Assembly (NCBI GenBank): GCA_019649035.1
Contig: BMAT01009677.1
Span: forward strand, 220,752-260,402
Reading direction: 5' to 3'
DNA: 39,651 nucleotides
Origin: Elysia marginata
Lineage: Eukaryota; Mollusca; Gastropoda; Plakobranchidae
Under the pieces are notes generated by a model that was given only the letters and a program-made list of their open reading frames with translations, had not been told where the DNA came from and did not search any database. Both the position numbers and the translations under genes were made by a program. Positions 1 through 13,044 of the stretch are shown here, in pieces. Within the stretch, counting starts at the first letter, position 1. Every line of letters starts with the position of its first letter.

Positions 1-60
1 CTACTACTACTACTACTACTACCTACCTACCTACCTATCTACCTCGCCTACTACTATTAC
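1..60 (+). repeat. (CTA)n/(CTAC)n microsatellite at the window start
   Basis: CTA units, then CTAC units, decaying by position 60. It is probably longer to the left of the window. Confidence 0.9.
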
Positions 61-2315
61 TGCTTATGATGCAACTTGGCATATATTAGTTTTACTAGTA
101 CTGCAAGTATTGAAACTTTTGATAACAATGGCAGGGACACGAATTAATAATAGGAAATTAAAACGACAGTGATAATATTATTATTAGAAATAGTTATAAT
201 GATTATGATGATTCGAGTCGTAAAAATCGTTGAACGGTAATGATTCTATAAATAGTATTGATAATGATAATGATAACATGATGATAAAAGTGAAACGATT
301 TTAGGTAACGGTGATCATAGTAAGGATTATAATAGAAGTTTTTCCATTTACTTTCTATTATTATTTGGATTGTTATTACTATTGTCAATATAATAAACGT
401 GATAAACAAGTAGTATAAATTAAAGTATTAGTAATTAAAATGAAGAAAATAATCCAGCTTCATTTCATGTGTAATTAACTTAAACCTCGGTTAATCCTTG
501 TCAAGAAAGACTTTGAAGACTTTATCCTTTTAAAAGCTCTGATTCTAAGTGGTTACCAATTCACAGTATATTCAAGCGTTCGATGAATACTTACTCAGAA
601 AATCAAGAGATAGCAAAATGAAGTGATGGAAATAAATGATAAGGAGAGTAAAAAGACTAAAAGTGTCATCAACTAATGCTTACTGATTAGTTTGTCATAT
701 TCCTAACAATTTATACATTTATAGATTTGTTAGTAGTCAAGAGAAAATTAGAAAAAGATAGACAGGCGTGTAGACAGATAGACGAGCAGACAGTCAAGTT
801 GCATTATATGTAGAGAAAGAAGTGCATGGTAATGTAAAAGGGGAGTCAGTAAGGAACACAATTTATATAAGAAACCAATTACAGATGAAAGATGTACTTC
901 AGAGAGATTTTTAGGATACAGAGAGCGCCAAAAAAGCAAGCGATCTAAGCAAGTATAATTAAATAACAGATGGGTTTATATGGAAGAGTTTTTAGTTACT
1001 AATAGAGAGAGGGGTATTGAGAAAATGAGAGAAACGACTAAAGACAACTAATGAGTTAGAGAAAGAGAGAACACGAGGACGCGCGTGTGTGTTGAAGAGA
1101 GAGAGGAAGAGGAGAAGTTCGTAGTATTAGAATGTTTTATAGAAAAAGTTCCCTGGTTTTTTTTAGTTTGTGATCCCCAACATAGGACAAAATAATCTGG
1201 AAATATGAAACTCTCAATCGTTGGGAAATCCTTGCTTAGGAGGTCAAATACTTAAGAATACCTTGTCATACTTGGCTACAAGGTGCTCATTTTCTATTCA
1301 TTAACCTAAAGCTGCAATTATTGTTTCGTTTACAAGTTTGGCTGCGCACACGAGCTAACTTTTTATTTATGATTCTTTTTTACATTTGTCGGTTCCAGTG
1401 CCTATCGGTGAGTTTGGCCTGTATTTGTCTGCAGTAGCAATGTTGCGACCAAGCAAGCTTTCAATTTAGGTTTTGCAAAGTTTAAACTAGCACATTTTCA
1501 AAAAGTCTAAGATAAATATTTGAATTACAGGGGTTTAATTTTTTACTGCAACTTTTAAAGAATGTCATCTTTATGAATGTGACGCACTAGTTTTCGTACT
1601 TAGCTTAGAGTTGAATTTAACAGTGTGTTGAAATTTCAAAACTTTATATTCTTGTAGTGGGAAATTTGCATTGAAGGGCGTGAAAGGCAATTGTATTTTA
1701 GCAAGATCTTAGTCGCAACAAGAGGGCTAACGATTGAGTTTTGCACACGCCTCTAATCGGAAAGTCTTTCATTTACTTGTTTTGTCTTTGTGTCGCGCAG
1801 TTACATCTTACATAATAAGGTTGTCTTCGTTGCTCAGACAAATCGTATGTAAAAAAGACAATCATGTAGTTTTAGTTGTACTTTTTCATTTCATAAAATA
1901 ACAGTTTACTAATAAAGGCGGAACAAAGGGAGGTGATTTATCAGTATTTTTCTAAGTTAAAGACATAATGGTTTGAGATTGAAATTTCTAACATTTTAAT
2001 AAATTAATTACCTCTAGTATCTATTAATTAATGTATATTTTCACGATATTTTACAAGTGCGTTATGTTATGAAACAAACCAAGCCTTGGTCGTGACAGGG
2101 TTAAGTAATAGGCTAGTTCATATAAATATTTGAAAATACACATAACTATAAAAATTTCTTTGTTGGTATGATACGGAACCTCTAGGAAATATTAATTTCG
2201 CTAAACTTAATGTTGGATTCAGTGTGTGTGGAAAATGTCAGAATATTACCTATGCGGTATTTATCTTGTGTTCAAACAGAAAAAAATCTATTTTCTGTGG
2301 TTTTTTTTCAAAAAT

Positions 2316-2352
2316 CTCTTTCACTTTCTCTCTCTCTCTCTGTCTGTCCCTG

Positions 2353-2385
<33 letters not shown>

Positions 2386-2428
2386 TTTTTACAGTCTCTC
2401 TCTCTCTTTGTCTCTCACTCTCTCTTCG
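2316..2428 (+). repeat. CT-rich microsatellite
   Basis: CT and CTGTCT units with short interruptions. Serine/leucine-rich open frames here are low-complexity by-products. Confidence 0.9.
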
Positions 2429-4349
2429 TAATAATGTGAATAATTTACTTAGTGTCCACCTGTACTTTTTAGATCTTTTCGGTGTTTAGCTTATCAGTGA
2501 TTAGGATCTGAATGAGAAAAGTAGAGAGAAAAAAATGAAAGATAACATTGGATTAAACATGAACTATTTTATAGTCTTTGACAGTTTTATACAAAGGTAT
2601 ATCAAACACTTAGGATTTTAAGAGTCCTCTACCAACCTGTTAGGCAAAACTTATTCAACCAACCTAATGGTTATCTTGGACCTTTAAATATACACTGTAA
2701 CATTTTAAGTATACTCTGTATTCAAGTGAATTCCGAGTTCGTCAATCCTTCTCTACCCCCGTCGGATATGTCCGAAAAACTGACATATACATTCCTCCCC
2801 CCTCTCATGGTATGGCATCTCAAATACTTAAGTTGTTTTTTTTTTACCAACACATTGATACCAATAATAATATAAGCGTTTTTTTTATATAAAGAATCTT
2901 CCAAAGATTTAAAAGAACACACAGAAAACACGTTAATTGCACCTAGAAACGGAACTATTATTGCATTCGAAGAATGATCTTGAAACAACCGTTTCAAACT
3001 AGCGACAGTACATGCCAAAAGAGTCAGTGTGTACAATTGAGATGACTGCTTAAAAGGGTTGTCATATATCCAAATTTTGAATGGGTATACTTAAAATCTG
3101 ACAGAAGACATAATAAGTATTCAGCAGTAGTTCTTATATCTGCCAATTTCCTCGAATGTACTTAGTTACTTTGTCAGATGAGGGACTTCTTGTGTCAACA
3201 TAATCATCTGTCCTTGAGTAACATGCACTTTAGGACCTAGATCTACATACTTATGGCGCCAAATAAATCAGTCACCATATCGTTTTTCCACAACCCAGAT
3301 CAGTTTATGGGATGATAGGAATACCTTCAAAGGCTTCTCTCAGATTTAATCATATACAAAATATTAGTTATACCTGTTTTTTGTAATTGTGATTGAAAGG
3401 TTTGAAGTATATAAATTGTAACGAATTGAAAATGGAAATGCTTGTTTCTTCACGGATGGGCAGATATTGCTTTTGTCATGAGCACCTTTTTGTGTATAGA
3501 ACGCCGTTTGCTGTGTAAATACATTTTAGCTGTGTCTCGTCGTTAGATTTCACAGATTTTCTATCAATAGTTGTGCTTGATTTGCGATGTGAGTAGCATA
3601 TTTTTCACAGGAATTAATTCGGAAATAGTATTGTGTCTGCAGATTAGGTCATTACATCTACAGTATAAGGTTTACCTGATGAACTTTTTGTGGTGAAATA
3701 AGGTGTAATGTTTGCAACGTTTCCTGTGTGTTGTGTTTGTTGATATCAATCATACAGTTGGACTGATTACCAAGATTCGTTGGACATTTGTTTCGTCACA
3801 TCATTTCAAAGAAAACAAAAGTCAAAATCAATTTCAGCAATGACGCTGATAGAAAAAATTATATCTAGGTTTGGCTCTGCAGTAGCACTTTCAAATTTCG
3901 TTGTTTTTTTTTTATTGAAACTAACAATATCGAAATAGGCAGATGGTTGCATTTCTAGCAAACACGAAAGAGAGCTTATCTGTTGTGATACCTTAGGTAT
4001 CATTTGCCATGACTCTTTAGTTTTTCTCAACCGAGATCAATATTCCAACAATCTAGATAATGCTTTAGATAAGTTTCCGGCTTGAAATTTAGACCGATTT
4101 GAACGAAAGCCTTGGGCTGTCTGTGTTTTAAGTGTGATTGAAATTAGGAACGCTAGTAGCACAAAAAAGAACAAAGCATTTAAGATTAGTGCAGTTAGTT
4201 TCAGATAACTTCTTTCAAAAACTATATTATGCTCATATTTGTTGTTATTTGTTACTATGCCTATAGAAAGAAAGCTTGACTGCTATGAATGCATCGTTTG
4301 AACATCGTTTCTTTAACACAAGGCCGCCAAGGCCATATGTTACAACATC

Positions 4350-4652
4350 AAAATTGCACTGATGCAACATTAAATACTCAATATTCTGATTGTATTCACA
4401 GTTACATTAACATTGTCAATTTGACAAGTTTATAATTTGTCCGTTAATCAGAATACCCACCTCTAACAGCAATGAGTTTAAAAGCTTCTAAGTTGTCTGT
4501 AAAAATTGCATTTGTGCAACTCTAATTGCTCAATATTCCAAAGTATTTAAAGTTCAATAACCTGAACATTGTAAATTTTACAAGCCTGTAATTTGTCTCT
4601 CAAGTAGAACACCCACCTCTGGCGGCAAAAAGCCTAAAAGGTTGCCTGTAAT
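4350..4652. repeat. Diverged 152-bp tandem duplication
   Basis: Two units, 4350-4501 and 4502-4652, align end to end: AAAATTGCA, GCAAC, CTCAATATTC, ACATTGT, TTTACAAG or TTGACAAG, TATAATTTGTC or TGTAATTTGTC, ACCCACCTCT and a terminal TTG(T/C)CTGTA. They are too diverged to be recent. The origin is unknown. Confidence 0.7.
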
Positions 4653-5894
4653 ATAGTTATTAATGAAGACAAGAAATTTGTTGCGCCCGTTTCGGGTGTA
4701 TCCAACTAAAAGGGAAATATTGTTTTAGCGACGTTGATCGTAGGGGTGATTATAAACTTCAGAAAAATAAAATGTAGCTTAAAAAGCAAGGCATCTGAAT
4801 CAATTGCAGTAAGAAAATACAGCTTTGAGAATAATAATTCTAAATCTATCAACGTTTGAATTTTGATAGAAGCTTTGCTTTGACGGGCTTTGTAATGTAG
4901 GTCGCTTTTAATATCATGGTAAAAATAAGTTGTGTGTTTTTGAAACTAGAAAATTTTAAGTGTATTCGATGGTTTGCGAAATAATAATTTTACACCCATT
5001 TTGCTGATCAATGTCCTTGACGTTTCTATAAGATATCACTTAACTATGAGCACTTGACGAATTCACTTTTTAAATTGTCCTGTGTGTGAAGTTCCTCAAT
5101 ATATGAGAATAAATCACCATATATATATATATATCTACGCCGACGAGCACTTCCATCCATTTTTTAAAGCAGAAATTAAACTAAAGTATCTTAAAAGGAT
5201 TATCCGTTTTTAACTACCGAGCACTTTGTGTGCTTTAGTTAACAATCTTATCAACGTTCTTGGACGAATCAGGAATACCTGCAAAAAAGTTTCATAGAAG
5301 ATAATATTTTTATGTCACAAACGGGTTCCAATGCGTCGTAAGTTTTATCCTTAAACAATTACGTGTTAATTTCTGTGAAAGCGATCGGCTGTATTGTATT
5401 ATCAAACTGTGGTAAAAAAATTAACTTTATGTATAATACAAATAAAATCAAACAGAATGAGAACTTAAAGAGGACAAGTGTTTATACCATCTCCAATAGC
5501 GCGAGTTAAACTTTTCGTAAATTCATGAAAGATTGGCTGACCTAAATACAAGTATATTATATTTTATCTTACTTTTTAATGGCTACTTATTTCATTTATA
5601 AAATATATTTTATTATTACCCTTTATTAGAAGATATTTAATGCTACTTATTTATCTTTACCCTTATTGTTTCCTTGACATACTATAATATTTTGTATACT
5701 ACTTTTTTCCTACACGATTATTTGATGCTCCCTGACTCTCCCTGACGCCTTCCTCCCACCCCATCCCCATCCCTTGATTTATGTTAATTAATCGTTAATT
5801 ACGTATTGCTACTATTAAATTTGTTTGAGATTTGATTAGTTGACGAGCCTCTAGACTTTGCACTGGTGCCTGTTTGCTGCTCGTTCTACTCTAG

Positions 5895-6010
5895 GTACAA
5901 AGCTTCTTCCGGGGCTGGCTGTGTCGTCGTAGGTGGAAACAAATCGTGGAGCTTTACATTCGGTCCCCACACGCAGAGAGCATGCGCAAGCGCAATAGCA
6001 TTGTGTTCAG
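5895..6010 (+). CDS. RASGRF: RasGRF exon: IQ motif and start of DH domain
   Basis: The 116-bp exon has acceptor ctactctag and donor gtaaat, entering in phase 0 and leaving in phase 2. It translates to [12 protein letters not shown] followed by a basic stretch, then YIRSPHAES and [20 protein letters not shown] matches the IQ consensus ([I/V]QxxxRGxxx[R/K]), the Ca2+/calmodulin-binding element of RasGRFs. [11 protein letters not shown] is near-identical to the vertebrate segment that leads into the DH domain. The final AG joins the first base (C) of the exon at 7157 to make Ser, as expected. An in-frame TAG at 5892-5894 ends exactly at the acceptor, so coding cannot extend upstream. A longer open frame over 5866-6066 is in another reading frame and is not the protein. 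Confidence 0.93.
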
Positions 6011-9000
6011 GTAAATACAGATGTAGGCCTCACAGACTATATAGGGTAGGCCTCTATTGGGAATGAGAATAGAGCACAAAATTATCGTTCGTACCTGCAA
6101 GCAATTAACTTCATAGAGGGAGTTTGCAAACAGGAACGGTAATTTGCGACCTAATCTCATTCCCAAACGCACATTTGTTACTATTTTCAACTACAATATT
6201 TTTAATGATCATTATTTTATTGGGATTAACGAATAGACTGGAAGGTTAGAATAAATGATATACCATTTTTACGAAATGAGTTGCTCCTGATTTATTCAGA
6301 ATACTATCTATCAAGTAATCTACAAATTATCTACTTATACTTCTTTAAGTTGAATTATTCCGAGATAAACAGTCCGTATGCATAGATGAAAAAGTCATAA
6401 TTGTGAATGTGTGTTGCCAGCTTACAGCAGTTTTATTATAAACGCTTTTAGTAAGATTACAAAATCTAAAATTGTTTTCATCTTGAATGATACTGTGTTG
6501 CTCTGCTGTCAATAGAAACTTTTCTATAAATAGAAACTGCGGATCGTTGCCTTTTTCCGCCTTGATTTTTTGAGAACTCGCTTTATGGTTATCTTTATTC
6601 GAGAAAATGTCCTTTGTCTTGCGCTTCAGATAAGGCTTCTAATATCTGACTGAAGAACTGGAGTTTTCTGTAAATAAAAAATGATCTTTTTTCCCTGCAT
6701 ACGAGCAGTTAAAGAAAATGCATCATGCTTTACTCTTACTGTTTAAATGATAATGAACAAAACTACATTATGCCAGTTGTTAACACATTAAAATACAAGC
6801 TACAGTTCATAACGTTTTAACCCTTACATAATGTTATTTTAAGATGCTTTAATGTCTCTGTATTTTTTTAGTTTTCTGCAATAGAATTTTTTTATATCAT
6901 TCTAATCGGTCTGATACATCACAAAGCTGATCGTATTAATCTGTCTACATAATGCCCTTTTTTTTTAATTTCTCGGTTCGTAGAACTTTTTAGCGAATTT
7001 TAAAATGATTTTTCTTCTTTTGAAGGCACAGGCAGTAGCTAACTACTTTTTTTAGGTGATAATCGATTAAAGAGGTCCAGTTGTTCTAGCTAAAGTGTTT
7101 GGATTGTCCCAAGGATGTTTGTATTCGAATTAAATTTTTTAAATCTTCTCAATCAGCATGGTGGAATGTGAGGAAGAGTACAACAGGCAGCTGTCATGCC
7201 TGGTCACGTGCTTTCTGAGACCACTGCGCATGGCTGCCAGCTCCAAAAAGCCACCCATCACACATGATGATGTCAACTCCATCTTCCTCAACAGGTCTGA
7301 AGTGTCTTCATTCATGTAAAATTCAAAATGATTGGCAAAGTCAAACAATGGCATCTGATTGGAGCTTTGTTTGCATTGACAGCCTGGGTGTGAAACAAAC
7401 GAAAGTTAATTGGTTTTAATAAAGAAATTTGCCTGATTGATGCACATTACATAACTCGCCCGACACACCCTTTCTTCTCTTTAACAAAAACCATGAGACA
7501 AAAGTTTTGCATTGACATTGTTATTGTTTTTTTTTTATATTTCCTGGAGGTGCCAAAAGGTCGGAGAAAATTATTATAAATAGAATATGTTAACGTCAAT
7601 GGTATTGTAAAGCATAATGTGTGGACATATTTTAAATAGAAGTTTTATTCAATCAAGAAATGTCTATAACTATTTGAAATTCTATGAACATGTTCTCAAT
7701 ATCAAGATTTTTCTTTTACTCTAACTTTTTTTGTCCTCAGCGAAACTCTTCTTTTCCTGCATCAAATTTTCCTGAAAGGTCTGACTGCTCGACTCGAGAA
7801 CTGGCCCACCCTTGTTTTAGGTGAGACAGGCTAAGGGCCCTTTCAAAAAAGTTTTGTGTTTCTCTTACTTAATAAGAAAGAGTTGTGGATAGAGGGATAA
7901 GGAAGAAAGAGTGAGAGTGTGATGGAAAAGACGAGAGAAGAAAGGCGGGCAAGGATAGAGTAATTGGAAGATACGATCGAAAAAGAAAGATAGGCAGGGA
8001 GATAGGTTGAAAGTGAAGAGATGTGACAACAGGATAAGAAAAATATCAGCTTGTTTACAAGATTACATAATTATAATTGATCAATCCAACTTTGCAGTCA
8101 CACAAAACTAAGTTTTGACGTCATGAATGTGTTGGGATACCTTTTAGGCTATTTCTAAGCCAAAGCATGGTATACATTCCGACCAAAAGTAACCTTTGAT
8201 AAGGATAATAATGAGCAATATCTGTAATTTGGGGCACACAAGGTCTAAGTAAAAAAGAAGCCAGGGGTTTTTCCAAGGTAAAATTGTAAAAATTAAAATT
8301 TATGACGAGAGCTGTTGTGGTTTAGCCTTGCAGCTAGGTTTCGGTAAAATTTAGCGGAGGTTTTTTATGGATAGGCGGTAAGTGTCATTATGTCATTGTG
8401 CAATGTTTGTGATGGCAAAGCTTTCATTCTCTCTGTTCCCTTGGCAAGATGCTTAGGCATTTACCTCTTACTTCTTACTATGTCCCATTTTAAGTATTAG
8501 GTTGTCATCTTGTTTTATTTCGTTCTAAGGTAAAAATGAGTTGATTGAATCTCATCTTTGAAATTGATGTACTTATGACAAGTGATTATAACTCGAATCG
8601 ATTTGAAAACATAGGTACACGAGCCTAGCATTATTTGAGAGTCGCTTGTTGCAGTTATTTTTAGCAAATGCTTAAATGCTAGGTTAAATACTTTGATCTC
8701 ATATTATGCTTAGTTTTATGAGAACACTTTTGATGGCGACAAATGCATCATAATCTATTTTGAGCAAATGGCGATTTCTTGGTAATAAAAGAGTCAAAAC
8801 GTACACTAGCTCTATACAATTATTTTGAAGATCGCCTGTAAAATTAACATTTTAGTTACAGGAATGTTCCTGAACACAAAAACCTGTCATGCTTCAAAAC
8901 GTGAGGCTTATAAATTTGGTAGATGAACTAAATTTTCAATATTTTTGTACTACCAGCTATTTTCAATGATGTATTTGATGCTTATTTTTCGTTCAGAAGC

Positions 9001-12000
9001 AAAAACATCCTAAGGTCGATAACAATGAATAAAAAACTCTTTTAGGCTATTTTAAGTATTCCCCTTCCATACATGCCCCTAAGTATTTTCTCTGAACGTT
9101 TGTACCGGTAACAACTAAACTCTCGCAGTTTCTTCTTTTTCTTTTCCTTTTCCTTTTCTTTTTTTCTCTTTTATACACATTTGTCTATCTGTTTAACAAC
9201 AACGACAACAACATCAAGAGAAACAAGGAGAAGAAGAGCCATAATATCAGATGTAATAAACACAAAAAACAAGTTATGGAACAAGACCGATAATTTAAAA
9301 GAAGAAGAAGAACAAGAAGAAGAAGAACAAGAAGAACAAGAAGAAGAACAAGAAGAAGAAGAAGAAGAAGAAGTAAAAGAAGAAGAAGAACAACAACAAG
9401 AAGAAGAAGAAGAAGAAGAAGAAGAAGAAGAAGAAAATTGATTCTCAGGTTTTCGGCGTGCGGTGGGGTTTAAGGAGCTATCACATGAGATGATAACATT
9501 CATCCCTACCGCTAACACTGCATCTTGCCTTATTTCACGTTTTTCTGTGCAGGTGATCTCTTTGACATGCTACTGCCGATGTTAAGTATCTACCAAGAGT
9601 ACGTTCGGAATCACCATTACAGCTTACAAGTCTTGGCTGAATACAAACAGAAATTTGAATTTAACAACCTGCTCAAGCGCTATGAAGAGAAGCCTGCGTG
9701 TGAGGGACGCACGCTAGAGACTTTCCTCACCTACCCTATGCATCAGGTAATAAAAATTACTTGTAGGTTACCTTTGTTACATGGCGTGAAATGTTCAATT
9801 AAATGTCGCCGAGGGAAGGGTACGTTTTTGTGACAATGTTGAGTTTTTTTTTAAAGTTTAACTGCATCTGTAAATCATGTTTGCTATTGTATCAAACAGC
9901 AGAAATATATATTCGGTCACTACCACTAGGTTTCTTTTACTTTAATGTTCAATCCCACTGCACCGCCAGTCGAATGTAGGCTTACATACCCCTTATTGAC
10001 TCCTACAAAAATAAGTCAATAACATAATGTACACGGAATAATAAAAGTTTAACAATGAAATAAGACGTTGATGCTTCGATGGCTCCAAAGCTTGATATTC
10101 CTCTTTTAGACATGTTAACTATTCGTTTCAATGCCTTGTCCTCGTGCGCCTTTCAAGCAACTATGAATGTAATGTCTGCTTCATCTCAGTGGTCAACTAC
10201 TGTAACCTTCCGGGTCATTCTTCAGGTCCCCAGGTACATTATAACCCTGCATGAGTTGCTCGCTCACACGCCACATGACCATGTGGAAAGGAAAAGTCTT
10301 GAATTTGCCAAGAGTAAACTTGAAGAGCTTTCAAGGGTGAGTTTAGAAATCACAGTCATATAATATTATTTCTTTTAAATCTTAACAGCTCACTTAGTGA
10401 AACATGGTAATCAATGATGCATTAAAAATGCCTAGAATTCGTCCCAACTGACAGTTCTATGGCTGTTATGCGTCTCAGAGACAGATAATTGAAACAATGG
10501 CAATAAAGCCTTCCAAAATTTCAAACCTCATAAAAATAGTTCAATCGCTACTTGCCTAACTAAGAGGGAAAATATATTGAATATTTTTAACTGCAATAAA
10601 AAGATGAGTCTATTTTCCCCATTTTCGTTGAAGCCCCAAGTAACACCTTTGTTGTTTTCGATGTTGCTTTTTTCAGGTAATGCATGATGAGGTCAGTGAA
10701 ACAGAAAACATTCGAAAGAATCTTGCCATAGAGAGAATGATTGTGGAAGGGTGTGATATTCTTCTAGATGTCAATCAGACGTTTGTTCGACAAGGTGGGT
10801 CCTATGTCTTGTTGATGTTGGTTGTAAAGCGGTCATTGTGTAATTTTGTTCAAAAGTGAAAGTTTTTATTGTGGTATACAATGAAGTTCTCCTCATTAAA
10901 AGGTGCTCCAGAAATTTTTGTTGTAGTCTTTTTATAAAATTTTAATGGGCTCTATCTTCGCGCTCTCTCTCTCACTCTCTCTCTGTCCCCTCTCTCTCTT
11001 TGTCTCTCTCTCTTACTCTCTCTCTTTATCTCTCTTACTCTCTCTACACTCTCAATAACCTTTCTCTCTCTGACTTCTGTCTTTCTCTTTATCTATATAT
11101 CGGTCTCTCCCTATATCTCTCTCTTTCGCTCAGGCAAGGCACACATATACATTTAATTTTTTCTTGTTAATCACTTTCTTTCCTCGGAGTTTTTTCGTTT
11201 CTACCCTATTTACGTCGCCAACTTTTTCTTCTTTATTTTTTTTCTTTCCTGTTCTGTTTTTCTTCAACGCCTCTAATGAATACTATTGTAATATTGCCCT
11301 ATGATCTCATAATTTATTTATCCTTTTTGCTTTATTCTCCTTTCTCTTATCGAAATGAAGTGCATAAGTTTTGTATCAGATAAGCATTGTTATCTTCCTC
11401 TCTTTTTACTATATATAAGTTTTTGTTTAAATACCGTGATGTTCACTCGTTTCCTCTCTATCTATCAATNNNNNNNNNNNNNNNNNNNNNNNNNNNNNNN
11501 NNNNNNNNNNNNNNNNNNNNNNNNNNNNNNNNNNNNNNNNNNNNNNNNNNNNNNNNNNNNNNNNNNNNNNNNNNNNTATCTATCTGTCTATCTGTCTATC
11601 TATTCATTGTAGCCTAGTCCTACCTTATTTTTAGGCCCCGATTATCAATCTATCTGTGCATCTATCTATCTGTCTGTCAATCTGTCTGTCTTTCTATCTG
11701 CCTGCCTGTCTGCCGTCTATCTATCTATCTTTTCTCTCTATTTATCTTTCTCTTAATATATAATTCTAACCTTGTTAATTTTTTTTCTTTTAGCCATCGG
11801 ACTCAAAACAAGGGTGCTTTAAAAAATAAAGACATGTCAAAATTTTCACGTCCAATTAAGTTTAGTGATAGCATTAACTCTTCAAATGTACACTCAATCT
11901 ATCTTTGTATTTCTAGAATATTTTGTCCGAAGATTTACCCCTTTCAACCTGTCCTAATGTGTTGGATATCGCAATTTTTACATTAAAAGGCACTGACATT

Positions 12001-13007
12001 TTTAATAGTATACTTTTTCTAAGCTTTCAATGCCGAAAGTTTCAGAAAATTATGAATATTTTTGGAAAGATGTTAAAATGTCTGTTTATTTAAAATAAAG
12101 AAAAAAAAGGGGGAAATAGTACACATTTAGAAAACATTCGCTTGAAAAGGGATCTCCGACTTCCGATTGATTTACACTGGTTGCGAGGGTTGTCAAGAGC
12201 GGAAAACTTTCACAGCCACTCTAACAAATAAGCATTGCTTTTAAATATTGCAAATATTATTGTCTGCATACACAGTCAAAATGATTGTATAACTTAAAGC
12301 TGTGAAGTTTTTGTCGCGAACTTTCATTTCCAAAGGAATTTTGAACTCTACAACCTGGATGAAGAAAAGTTTGAAAATCTTTTTGGAAGAAGCAATATTA
12401 ACCATAGATAATTGTATAGTGTCTCACTACAAAACTTAGTTTACGCTGTTAACCTTTCATAGAATTGTATTCAGTAGCGGCGTTACTTTTTTGTGAAAAT
12501 TATTTTTCGTGCATCTAGAGCCAGGTGAGTTCAACTTTTTACAAATAGACAATAGCGGCCTACTCAATACGCTCTTTCTTTTAGGTTAATGCTTTAGCGT
12601 ATAGCAATAATCAGCGCAAAACTTATTAATTATCACAGTTCTCAGAAGTGAAATTTTGTTAATATTAGATCTATATTAAAATTGTTTATGTAGACCTATA
12701 ACAATTATTGTGCGACCATAATCAAAGCTCTCTCTGCCTGTTTGTGGGGCTCATTCGTCTTTGTGAAATGAAGGGCATATGGAGTTCGGAATGTGTGGTG
12801 AAGCCGGGTGATCACAGGGTCCCATGTCCCAAGTCTGTCTGTACTCTCTCTCTCACCACACCACTCACCCTGCCGTCGAGCGCGTGCGTTTTGACTCACT
12901 TACGATGCGTGCAGCGACGAGTGAGTGAGAGTTAGTGAGTGAGAGAAAGAGAGCATGGATCGATAGACTATACTAGCCAATCTCAGACGCTTAATCTAAG
13001 CTTGCGA

Positions 13008-13044
<37 letters not shown>

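Larger units (their letters stand above)
1..5894. other. Upstream intron or 5' flank, no recognised exon
   Basis: AT-rich sequence. I searched for exons of the first PH domain and coiled coil that should precede the IQ exon and found none with credible splice sites. It contains a (CTA)/(CTAC) repeat at 1-60, GATAAT-like low complexity at about 160-440, a GA-rich patch (1054-1118), a CT tract (2316-2428), a short AT run (5118-5133) and a diverged tandem duplication (4350-4652). Short open frames, the longest 104 codons on the minus strand at 2722-3036, are within chance expectation and resemble nothing I know. Confidence 0.6.

Noticed and set aside
2722-3036. 104-codon minus-strand open frame
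   Set aside because: A length of about 100 codons is expected once or twice by chance in 40 kb of AT-rich DNA. No motif, no homology, no supporting signals.
5134-5215. Short open block after the AT run (YADEHFHPFFK...)
   Set aside because: Tested as an upstream RasGRF exon: it matches neither the first PH domain nor the coiled coil and lacks a good donor in frame.
5866-6066. 66-codon open frame over the IQ exon
   Set aside because: It is in a different frame from the RasGRF protein; the real exon is 5895-6010 and the extra frame crosses both splice sites.
9181-9441. 86-codon Glu-rich open frame, and Ser-rich frame on the other strand (9171-9518)
   Set aside because: It is the translation of the GAA repeat. 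It lies inside a RasGRF intron with no start context or homology.
11454-11744. TCTA array considered as a CRISPR-like or structured repeat
   Set aside because: Simple 4-bp microsatellite in a eukaryotic intron. No spacers, no cas genes.
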